Shown here: positions 46,583 through 58,800 of the stretch, piece after piece | Position numbering within the stretch: position 1 is the first letter of the stretch | How the letters are laid out: the number at the start of each line of letters is the position of its first letter | Origin: Plutella xylostella | Taxonomy: Eukaryota > Arthropoda > Insecta > Lepidoptera > Plutellidae | Direction: 5' to 3' | DNA length: 64,000 bases | Assembly: GCF_932276165.1 (NCBI RefSeq) | Contig: NC_063991.1 | Location: 3,029,001 to 3,093,000 of the forward strand | Notes under the pieces: generated by a model | The model's database searches: none | Told to the model about the DNA's origin: nothing | What the model saw: only the letters and a program-made list of their open reading frames with translations | Program-made: the position numbers and the translations under genes

Positions 46583-49500
46583 TCAACTGCTTATCTCCTG
46601 CGCGCCGCGACGGGGCAACATGTCTGACGCGGACTCCGCGCAGGCTTCTGATGCTTGTTCGGCCAGCTCGGTGATTAGCTGTGGAAGGTTACGTATATGA
46701 ATATAAAGGATACAGCTGCCTTGTGTGAGATGCCCACATATTTAAACAGAATGACCCGTAAATAGTGGACCAGGGGGGTGACTCAGGGGGTCAGTCTGAA
46801 CAACTGTTGCTCTATGACTTCAGAAGAAATTGCTCCTCCATCGAATTTTGATGGTCACGCATTTGACTATGGAGAAGGTTTGTTTTTTCGGATAGTACCT
46901 ATAATGTAAGCTATTCTGTAGTCAGTAATTCTAATTTAAACGCTGTTTAACAAAAAATTGGTTATCAAAAAATGACATTTACAGGAACACTCATAGAGGC
47001 GAATTTTAATTAAAGAAATTATGGTTTCGACACATCTAAAATTTGGAACAGTCGCGCGTGACCCGCCGAAGCGAGAACACGTCTTTCGGTTAAACTTCGC
47101 TTCTTGTGCCGGTGTAATCTATAACTACCCACATGTGGTTATTTTATTACGAGAATGGATAGTTTTATACGGTCAAAGAGTGTTGAGTGCGATCCGTCGG
47201 GAAGTGATATACATGAAGATACGATTGTGAATTCTGAGTGTGTCCAACCACTCTCAGAAAACATGGAATGCGGAGAAGTAGGTGAACCTACAAGATATTC
47301 GGAGAAAAGACCGAGGCAAGAGAGTGAAGAGAGTAAAGAGAAGGAAGATAATGAGGGATTTACTGTCGTTAGTAGAAAGGCTAAAAAGTTGCTGAGAAGT
47401 TTTTCAAGACGAAACGAAAGCCGTTCGGAATCTGAAATAAACTCAGATTCCCCGAATAATTTTGAAGTAAGTGTGACGTCGAAAAAAATTCTACCTAAGC
47501 AATTTGGCATGGCTAAATTATTAAAATCGGAAAACATCTCAAACATAATTAAAATTAAATACAAGGGTCCGTACAAAGCCTTCATAGTATTTAAGAACTT
47601 GGAGGATGCGGAAAAGTTACTAAACTGTCCAAAGTTTGTGGAACTAGACTATAGATGCCAAAAGACGGATCAAGTGAATTCTACCTATGGGATAGTCAGA
47701 AATGCTGATTTAGATATAGATGAGGAAGAGATAATGAAATCGTACACATGTAAGTACGACATTCTGGCTATGAAAAGACTGAAACGACTTACGGAAGATG
47801 GACAGTGGGTGGACAGTGAAGTGATTCGCTTACGGTTTAAAGGGCCTTCCTTACCCTCGTATATATCTGGATACGGGTGCAGATTTAAGGTTGAGCCATA
47901 CACCTTTCCTGTCTCGCAATGTAGTGGATGCTGGAAATTTAACCACTCAAGAAACTATTGCCCTACAAAGAAAATTATTTGCCCTAAATGTGGTGAAAAA
48001 CATGACAACTGCGCCACAAAAGAATTTAAATGTATTAACTGCGGGGGACCTCATATTGCCTTAGATAAAAATTGCCCAGCATATCTAAAAGAAAAGAAAA
48101 TCAGAGAAATCATGAGTAAAAATAACTGCACATACAAAATAGCCTTGCAAATGCTCGTTAAACAGAAACCAACTAACGACTATGTACCAGAACCCATTCA
48201 TTTGGAAGAAAGGACACTGGACGCACATACCCTACCTCCAGGCAACCAGCCAAACAGACATAAATCGTATAGAGATGCACTAACCAACAAACATAATACG
48301 GAGCTAACACAATCATTCTCATGCCTTGAAGAAACTAGCGAAGAAGTAGATAATGCATCTGTAATCCTACCTTCTCGTAAACCTGCTGGGAGACGTAAAT
48401 TTAGAATAAAGAGGAAAACAATTGAAAGGAAGAACAACACACATTACACTGAAGAAGAAGGAGAAGAAGACTTACATCCAAAGAAAAGTAAGAAATATGT
48501 CGAAAACAAAAAAAGCAACTTAGGAATTTGGAAGACATTACACAGAATGAAGGACATTGTTTTATCTGAAAAACCATTAGAAGAGAAGATAAATTTGTGC
48601 ATAAAAAGCATATTAGAAGAGCTGACAACACTGTTTGTACAAACTATTAGAGAGGGAGACATCATCAACAAAATATTTTCTTATTTAAATAATGGCTAGT
48701 AATTATTCTAAAATGCATATAAATATACTTCAGTGGAATTCCCAAAGTGTCAAACCAAAATTAATTGATTTTGAACTATTACTAAGTAGAGAAAAGGTTC
48801 ATATTGCAGTGCTCTGTGAAACGTGGTTGGACCCCGATTCCCAATTTAATGTAAGTGGCTATAATGTGTACAGGAGAGACAGAGGCGATTCTTACGGTGG
48901 CGTTGCAGTACTGTGCCATAAATCTATAAAAGCATTTGTAAGCCCAGTTAACATTAGTAATCCGGGTATAGAAATAGTACATGTTAAAATCCTTAATTGT
49001 AAGCTAGTTAAAAATATTTTCTCAATTTACTGTACTTCGCCAGTGCGTACTTCTCAGTCGGATTGGGATAGTATTTTCGCTATGTTCCCCGAAAAATCTA
49101 TAGTTGCGGGAGACTTCAACGCACACCATTCAAACTGGTCCTGTAAAACGGATCCAAGAGGTATTCAATTATTTGACAGCTCTCTTGATAATGGTTATAT
49201 CTCACTCAATGATGGCAGACCAACGAGAATAAGGCTAGTGAATGGAGTGCTTCAAAAGACGTCCCCAGATATTTCATTCTGTTCCACAGATATTGCCACG
49301 AACATTGATTGGGATGTAATTATCAAAATGAGTATACAATACCGGGATTGCCTTAATTTTGTTATAAAAAGGAATTACAAAGCTGCCAACTGGCCTAAAT
49401 ACAGAAATTTCATTTCTTTAGCGCTATCATCGGCCACTGAGATTCAAAACGTGCAAGAAAGTTATGATTTCTTTTTAGATATATTAAACAAGTCTGCTTC

Positions 49501-52500
49501 GGAAAATATTCCTGACATAAAGCTTTGTACAAATCCCGCTAGAAAGTTTGTGCCTAAAGTATACTGGAATCAAGATCTTTCTAAAGTAGTAGCTCAACGT
49601 CGATTAGCACTCAAATCGTTTAGGCAAAATCCGACTCCTCAAAATTTAGACAGTCTAAAGCTAAAAAATTCAGAAGCACAACGACTTATAAGGCAGGCTA
49701 AGAGCAAGAGCTGGTATCAATTTTGCTCATCTATAGATGAATCTACCTCTTCGTCTGATTTATGGCGGAAAATGAGATGGATGAAGGGCTACAAACAAGC
49801 AAAGTCATTTTCCAGCGAGCAGAGTAAAAATGAACTACTGACATCGTTGGCACCTGATTTTGTAACACCCCTAACTCCTAATTTTACATCCCTTAACCCA
49901 ACTCTAGATGCCGATTTTAAAATACAGGAACTGGAAAATAGCTTAAAAACTAAAGACACAACGCCTGGAATCGATAAAATTTCTTACTCAATGATAGCTC
50001 AGCTCCCAGACGACGCAAAGAAGTACTTACTAAGATTATACAATTATATTTTCAGTACTGGCTATGTCCCGTCTCAATGGAGAGAAGTAATGATAATGCC
50101 AATCCCCAAATCTACCAGTTCTATCTCTAAGCTTAGACCAATAGCTATGATGTCGTGCTTGTGCAAAACGTTTCATTTAATGATCACTAAACGCCTTGAA
50201 TGGTTTGTGGAACATAATAAGTTATTATCTCCTTATACGACTGGGTTTAGGAGAGCTCAATCTTGCCTAGACTGTTTAGCGAGACTGATCACACATATAC
50301 AACTTGGATTCACTAAGAATTATGCTACCTTGGCTTGCTTCCTGGATATTGAAGGTGCTTACAACAATATTATAATCGATAGAGCTCTTACTATACTAGA
50401 TAGGTTGAAAGTAGGGGCCAACATATATCTATACCTTTGGGAGTACCTAAAAGAAAGACATCTTCAAATTAAAAGCGATGAAGAAAACAATATAGTACAT
50501 ATCAGATGGACAAGCAAAGGTATTGCCCAGGGTGACCCCATATCCCCTCTACTGTTCAACTTAGCCACTATTGATATTTGTCGTAACATTAAGGATGTAT
50601 TTATAGGGCAATACGCCGATGACTTTGTGCTCTATGCTAATAATAACAAACTTCAGGATAGCGTGCAGTGTATACAGCAATCATTGGATACATTTGTATT
50701 ACTCATAGAACAACTAGGCCTAGAGTTATCAGTACTTAAATCTAAAGTTTGCATCTTTAGTAGAGGCCATAGGCGAGAATGTGTTAATATTTCTGTCAAA
50801 GGGACTACGCTTGGATCTGCTGATTGCATAAAATACTTGGGTATCTGGTTGGACAGATCTTTAAGATGGGGTAAGCACATAAATGAAGTATGCGAAAAGG
50901 CCCAAAAGTATTTATCTCTTTTAAAAGTTTTAGCAGGTTCTGGATGGGGTGTTCACCCGCTACATCTCCGTAGATTGTACATAGCACTTATCAGAAGCAG
51001 AATTGACTATGGGTCATTTTTATACGATAATGCAGCCACTTGCCATATCTCCAAATTGGATAAATTGCAAAATCAGGCCTTAAGAGTGATTGGTGGGTTT
51101 ATAAAAACCACACCCATCCACGTAATGGAGAGCGAGCTATGTCTTCCACCGTTAACTTTGAGAAGGCAATACCTGGCCTATAAATTTTGTTTAAAAAGTC
51201 ACTCTTGGTCGAATAATGAAACGATTAAATTGCTAGGTGACCTCAGTGTATCCCATAATTGGAGGCAAAAGAAGATTCCATTATTGCTCAGCTCATTTAA
51301 TGAAACAAAGGATGAAATTATATCATGTTGTAATACACTGCATATGTTTACCTTAAATACATGGGTCGCCAACATTGATATTAAAAATAGTGTTAAGACT
51401 AGTCTAGATAGTATAAAGAATTCCAAATTATTGTATGAGAGAAACCTTTTGAAGAGCAATGTTGTCCAGGAACTTCGTATAAACTATAATGGCTGGTACG
51501 CTATCTATACTGATGGGTCTAAGACAGATAAAAGTAGTGGTGCAGCTTTCTATGATCCTAATAATGGTTATTTTGAAATATATAATTTAACATGTTTAAT
51601 TGATTTTAAATATATTTTATTTGATGATGATGATATTATACTATAGTTTATTATATTTTGTATTATTAGTATGTATTAGGTATATTATAATATAATGTAG
51701 GAATATATTTATATATGTATGTATATCATTTGTATAGCTATTATGTATAAGTAAGTATATCTCTGTGTCTCGATTTAAGTAGATAAACTTCTCTCCTCTC
51801 AGCCTATCGCACTACCAACCACTTTCTCGACATCACCAAAGGTTAACTGGTAGAGAATGCTACTAGCATTAAGTTCGCCTTTGTACAATGTTTTTTATGT
51901 GCAATAAAGAATTTTATAATAATAACATGTAACATTTCTATCATGACCGCAGAACTCATTGCATTGTCCAAAGCTCTGACATACGCAAGCGGCTTGGGAA
52001 TTCAAAAAATAGTTATCCTAACAGACAGCAAAAGTTCCTTACAGCATGTGACTCGATGCGCATCTGGACACAGGGGGATTTCAATCGCCTACGAAGTTTT
52101 AGATCAAGTTAATAATTTTAAAATCAATAACATAGCATTGACAATGCAGTGGGTTCCAGCTCATATTGGTTTGTACGGAAACGAGGAGGCTGACCATCTC
52201 GCAAAAAGAGCTGTAGTTGAAGGTTTTCCATTGAATGTTCAGCCCAATTACTCAGAAGTCTTGGGTAAATACAAGTTAAAAAATTTCGTTAAATGGCGCG
52301 AATACTTTGATGAAAGATCTACAACGAAAGGCATTTGGTATAAAAGCATTCAGAGCGAGCCTCCTCGTATCCCATGGTTCTTGTGTGCTAGATTGGGTAG
52401 AAAACAAATAATTGTAGCTCATAGGATGCGTTCTGGCCATATACCATCTAACAAATTTGCTTTTTTAATGAGAAAGGTTAACTCTCCCAATTGTGAGGTA

Positions 52501-52774
52501 TGTGGCAAAGAAGAAGATTTATACCATTTACTACTGGAATGTGTCCGTTACGCACCCAAAAGAAATATGATTATTCAAACTTTGCAGCTGAACGTTACTG
52601 ATGTCGGTGTGTTTCATAATATTCTGGCTGAACCTACTTCGGGAGCTGCTAGAATGTTATATTCTTTATTAATGTAAATTGAATTATTAATTATTTGTAA
52701 ATGTTAGCATAATAGTTACGATGGGACTGTCATCGTCACTACATAGTGTACAAAAGTCCCTATAAATAATAAAG

Positions 52775-52812
<38 letters not shown>

Positions 52813-55800
52813 GAATTCTGACTTCAGAATTGTTGACCTAAGCGAATTATATATGAATGGAAGATTGCAGGCTGATGTTCATAATGCATTACTACCTTAA
52901 GCATGGGCTGGTGCGTGGCGTGCGGCGGCAACCTCAGCTGCGCCAGCGCGGCGGCCAGCGCGCGCGCCGCGCCCCACGCCACCAGCCGCCCGCCCAGCTC
53001 CGTTAGGGCGGCACACTGGGCTGGAGTCCTATGGGAGAGGTGAATAAAACATTATTAATAAATAATGTGACGTTCTATAAATGACTAACAAAATGTATGG
53101 ATTTGACAGCTATCATAGGACTCGTGTTATATTTTAGAAAGTATCGTCCGCACTTTATCGGTAGCGGTCTATCTCCGGTGTCCAGTATACACAGGCAGAC
53201 AGTATACACAGTATAGGGCAGAGAAATCTGACCCCTCTCAGAAGCATTGTTAATATGAGAGGGGGGTCAGGTGTCTTTGCACATGACCGTACAAGACTTT
53301 AAAAAGAGTGTAGCGACACATGTTATAGTCACGTTTTGCAATGTCAGCTTTCTAGTAACTTCCAGTAGCGAACAATGCGCAGACGCTAGTCGTCTCGCGC
53401 CCGTCACTTAGAACACACTTAAGAAAATGTAATTTGGTTCAGTAAATAGTTTGGCCTCAAGAAATCCTGCATTCGTCATTTACCATCAACCCCATAGCCA
53501 CCTCCTTATACCCAACATTGGTGACCCCCGACAACCTGAACACGCAACCTTCGGAAGAAAGTACCAGAAACGATGGTGTCAGCACGGCGATGACGCGGCG
53601 CAGCATGGGATGGCGTGAACGAGACGGCTCCCCCAGCAAGGCCATGGGGTAACAACGACAACATCAGGAACATCATCTACTGGAAGTGCACCACCCCTTC
53701 ACAAATTTTGGTAACGCATCAAAGAAGAAATTAGCGTATCGAAGCATCTCAAGTCAGCACCTGGACGAGCGGAACACATAGAAGGTGCGATTGCGCGTCC
53801 ACGACGGCAGGTCAACGGGCGGTAATCGGCGCTTCTGAAGTTAGCGAGTTTGGGCGGTTTCCTCGCTGCGAGGCTGCCGAGCTGGAGCATAGTGGACTGG
53901 TCACCCACGCGGAGGCTCACTCGAGGGTCCTCATGGAAGTTCCCGCCAGGATGGACGAGAGGTGCAACGAGAGAAGCTATTTAGATCGGAAATTCACATG
54001 GTTCAATCACACACGAGGTCGTATTCGCGGAACCGAGGTAGCTGCGTTCATCTTGCACGGTCAGCGGAATGTGATAAGCGCGTCGCGAGTGAACAAAGTG
54101 CTACGTAGTTATACCGAGTGGTTATTGTGTGAGATTTATAAGTTTGATTTGTTAATTTTGTATCAGTATTGAAATGTAATTTTGTATTTTTTGTTTTTGG
54201 TATTGTTTGTTTCAAGTTTAAAGCTCCGTAAGAGAGGCTTTTGTAACTTACGTATTACCTATGTAGTGGTCTTGAAATTTTTTGAGAATTTCTTTTTAAA
54301 AACGGGGGAAGTGATGTAGCGACACATGTTATAGTCACGTTTTGCAATGTCAGCTTTCTAGTAACTTCCAGTAGCGAACAATGCGCAGACGCTAGTCGTC
54401 TCGCGCCCGTCACTTAGAACACACTTAAGAAAATGTAATTTGGTTCAGTAAATAGTTTGGCCTCAAGAAATCCTGCATTCGTCATTTACCAACAACCACA
54501 TAGTCACCTCCTTATACCCAACAAGAGTATATAGTAAGCAGAAACAGGATGCTCAAAATGACAACTAGAGCATCTTAAAAAATGGTCCTGGAATGGACCA
54601 TACAACTTATGCTACACCTGTATATCCAACACTCACTCAGACGACCGTATGGTTAGTGACCCTGACTGCTATGCCAAAGGTCCCGAGTTCGATTCCCAGC
54701 CGGGGCTGATATTCGTTTTAAGACAGAATATAGTCGGGTTTTTGGGTTGTAAATATGTATATCTGCGTAGATATATCCGCTGTCCGATACTCATAACACA
54801 GGCTCTGCCTAGCTTGGGGCCGGATGGCCGTGTGTGAGATGTCCCCACATATTATAATTATTATTACTTGGGCTGCAGCGGGGCGAGCGCGCGGCACGCG
54901 GCGGCGACGCGCGGCCGCAGCGCCTCCAGCCCGCTCTCCACCGCCAGGGGGCGTTGGGACGACGGGGTTGACGCTAGTTCTCGGATCTGTTGGAGAGAAA
55001 GTAGATTACTTTACTAATTTATTGGCAAAGAGCGTTAATCCCTAATACAGGTTCTGCGAACTTAAAAGGGATGTACTTTAACCTTTCCTATGCCGAGCAG
55101 CCGCGCACACATGTAACCGCCGTCTGCCGGCGCTTTTTGACAATAGAGAGCGCCCGCGCGGGAATCACATTTATATGAATATTTGGGAAAAATTGTTTGG
55201 TACTCAATAATGTATCGATTGTAATTTATTGTCAGATAGCTAATGAACGTGTTACAATGAATTTTATTGGTTATAATAGTTTTATTTGATTTCTATAGGT
55301 CATTGATTACAGATTTTTACTTGAAACTGCACCTATCACAGAAAAATACCTCTATTTCAATATAGTTTTAGTTTCAATCCAGGTTTTTTTATACTTATTA
55401 CTTGAAGAGATTATATAGCTATCAACTGATATCAATAAAGTATAAACTCTAGATGAAATAGATTCATAATTTATATTTTGAAAACTGACTATAATTAGCT
55501 TTATTTCAAAAGACTCCATTTTCTGTACATGTGCATGTGTGCGTGACAAGAGCTTGCTCCAGTGCGCCGTGTGCCAGATCTGTCCCAAATCAAGGGTGTT
55601 CACTTTTGATGAAATAAAACATGAATGATAATATTTTTATAATGTTTCGTATTTTAGCATTCTAAATTATAAAAACTTAAACGTAAGTTACTTAAGTTAC
55701 TGAATCATATTTACTTATTTGTTAACCTACTTTCAACAAATATGATACTATAAATATATACATATATAAATACGTATATTTATTTATATAAATAGGACAG

Positions 55801-58800
55801 GTGATCACCCTCTCAGACTCATCTACACACCGATATCATTCTATAGAGCCTAAACTTCACGTTCATTAGAGCGATGATCCTAAAAAATAAAACACGCTGT
55901 ATAACAACCCAACGCACTTCGTGTACATACACGAGCGGCAGCCATTTTGTTTGCGTATGTGTGTGTGTGAATTTTGGATGCACCTTGATAAATATTGATT
56001 TTCTCTAATATTTTGGCTATTTATTGAATAAACCGATATAAATACGTATTATCAATAAAATTATCTGTATAAATGAAATAAATTATTTATTGATGTTTTT
56101 ACATAACAGTCTAGAAATCAGTTTACAAAGTTACGCACCCTTCAGGCAATAATCCGGTACAATTTTAGATCGATAAAAACTCGATTTTTTGTATTTTTTT
56201 ATACTATTGATTTATCACTATACCTTCAAAATTGAATAAATAACAAGAAAACATAGTATTTACCTACCTTTTGACGTTTTTTTCCATACGAAATCACTAT
56301 TTTATTACCAACAGTCACGAGTACACGGACTGTTCAAGGTACCAAAATTTGAATTTCGCGCTACTAGTAAACAAGTGAAGTTTTTGACTCAATAAATGTT
56401 GTCGATGGTTGTTTCATTCATATAGAATAAATTCCAGGTGATTTCATACTCTATTTCATGGAAATTAATAACTAAAATCACAAAAATCACGAAGTGCTCT
56501 TGGGACAGATCTGTCACTAGGCAGACAAGGGGGGTTGGGACAGATCTGGCACACGGCATTCTAGAGGTTAATATAGATTAAGACTATTTACTTGATAAAG
56601 TTAGTTAGTTTTTTATTCTTTATTTGTAGTGAAACAGAAATGAAACTACAGAACTTATAGAGGTACAAATATGGCGGTTTTATCGCTAAAAGTTATTTTT
56701 GCAAGACAACCTTTGGGAGGAAGGATATTTAATTATATTTTATGTTAGAGAGAATAGGTAGGTGTAAGAGAATAAAATTATTTATATTAGCATTATTATT
56801 TAGCTAAATTAAGCAATTACTGAGTTTTCAAGTCACAACAATAATGGGAGCTTTTCAAGATAGCCAGTGGCGGGTTCCTGTATTGAAACGTCAGCGTAAA
56901 GGTCGATTTAATCTACCGAGCGAAATTTCATTTTATACTCTCCGTCTGTTTCAAATTCTTTAGCGGTAGATAAATTCTTTCATCAATAGTGCACAGACAA
57001 AAGTTTTGATTTCCAAAGTTAAAATAATGTTTATGTTTTAGGCCCAATTATTACTTATCTTATTTACTGGGATCTCTAGTGCGGGTAAGTAATACGAGGT
57101 ATAGAAACGAATCATAAACAACGAACTTATACTATGTTATATACAGGCTGTTGCAAAAAGTCTACACTAAGCCGAAGCCTACGTGTGCAGCATGTTATAT
57201 TTAAGCCCGGAAATGAAATCAGAATGTTATAATTCGCGAAGGTTTCGGCTTAGTATACTGTTTTTTCAACACCCTCTATATAATGTACAGTACATACCTG
57301 TGTTTAAAGTCGCTCAGCGTGCTATGGAGAGAGCTATGCTTGGGGTTTCTCTGATGGATCGTATCGTATCAGACATAACTGTCAAAATATGCAAGCTGAA
57401 GTGGCAGTGGGCTGGTCATATCTGCCGAAGAACCGATAACCGTTGGGGTAGACGAGTTCTCGAGTGGAGACCACGAACAGGCAAACGCAGCGTGGGACGC
57501 CCTCCTGCCCGCTGGACTGACGACCTTAGGCGGGTGGCGGGTAGTGGTTGGATGAGGAAGGCCGAGGACCGAGTGTTGTGGCGCTCCTTGGGAGAGGCCT
57601 ACGTCCAGCAGTGGATGATTATTGGCTGATGATGATGATGACATACCTGTGTACACACATGCAGGTAGTGGTACAGTGCTGCGCCGCCCTTCTCCCAGCC
57701 GTGCACCTTGTGCTGTCTCGCCGCCTCGTTCAGCTGTTCTAGTATGTGCGCTATACTGTCCACTTCGTCTGTAAAAGAGAATGAATGAATTAATAAAAGG
57801 GAGACAATAAGCGGTAGGGTTAGCATGCATAGAACCTTTTGTGTGAGGTATATATAACTGTATCATCACTACATAGTATAAAACAAAGTCGCTTTATCTT
57901 TCCCTTAGTCCCTTTGTACACTTAAATCTTTAAAACTACGCAACGGATTTTGATGCGTTTTTTTATATAGATAGATAGTATGATTCAAGACGAAGGTGAT
58001 CGAATTCGTATGGAATTAAGTCGACAACACTGATGATCACACTGCTGTGTACCCTGAACAGTCAGCAACTGTTAACTTATCCGGTTGGCTACTCTATTCA
58101 CGTAAGACCACGTTCAGATGACAAGCACTCAACGCGCGTTTAGCGCTTGTCATCTGAACGTGGCCTATGACTCTTAATTGCCACATCTTGCGTCCTTAGT
58201 GTACGTACCTGCTAACACAGTGGAGGGCAGCAGTTCGTCCAACAACACCCGATGGGACTCGTTATAGCGCCCCGCGGCTAGCAGGTGTTCCGCTTCTAGC
58301 TTCGGCTTGTGCTGGGGATAATAATATACATGTTACTAAAGTCCGTCTTTTTATCTCAGATACTAACAGAGTCGGCATGGCAAGGGATTTATTTTTTTAC
58401 TAATGGATATTCCTCCGTAATGTTACAGTAATACGACATAAATGGCTATGCTTTAAACTGATGCCGTGGAGTTGAAAAATCCCTTTCAGGTAGTAAGTAT
58501 TATTATTATTTATCCCTATTTACCTCGTACTTGGCCCTTGCGGCCTGAGCTTCGCGCAGCCATTCCACCGGCACCCGCAGCCTTTGAAGCAGCGAGGTGA
58601 CCTGATGAGGAAGATACAGATTAAACACTCTTATTACTTTTTCATTAAACACTTACTGTCCTACCACAAAAAACTTTTAACATGGTGTAAAACTATATAG
58701 ATTTTGGCAGATTTTGTAGGCGTTTGAAAGCGCTAAAAGAGTTTTTTATCTTAACTTTATCCATACATCTGTCAAATATTGTCTAAGTTTTTGTGGTAAG

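Larger units (their letters stand above)
47049..52804 (+). mobile_element. Nearly complete I-group LINE in the last Nup98-96 intron
   Basis: Begins CAGTCGCGCGTGACCCGCC, ends in a 27-30-nt poly(A), and is flanked by AAAATTTGGAA (47038-47048 and 52805-52815), i.e. a full-length target-primed insertion, antisense to Nup98-96. It encodes ORF1 (zinc knuckles) and ORF2 (endonuclease, reverse transcriptase, RNase H). The RNase H domain and zinc-knuckle ORF1 point to the I group (I/LOA/R1-like clades). A 327-bp insertion breaks ORF2 at 51596-51922. Confidence 0.9.

Noticed and set aside
54824..55045. 73-residue Ala/Arg-rich plus-strand frame
   Set aside because: Antisense of the GC-rich Nup98-96 exon 54868-54986.
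57183..57629. 148-residue plus-strand protein as a host gene
   Set aside because: Only the part after 57304 is coding-like and it is a truncated RTE LINE; the rest is flanking intron.
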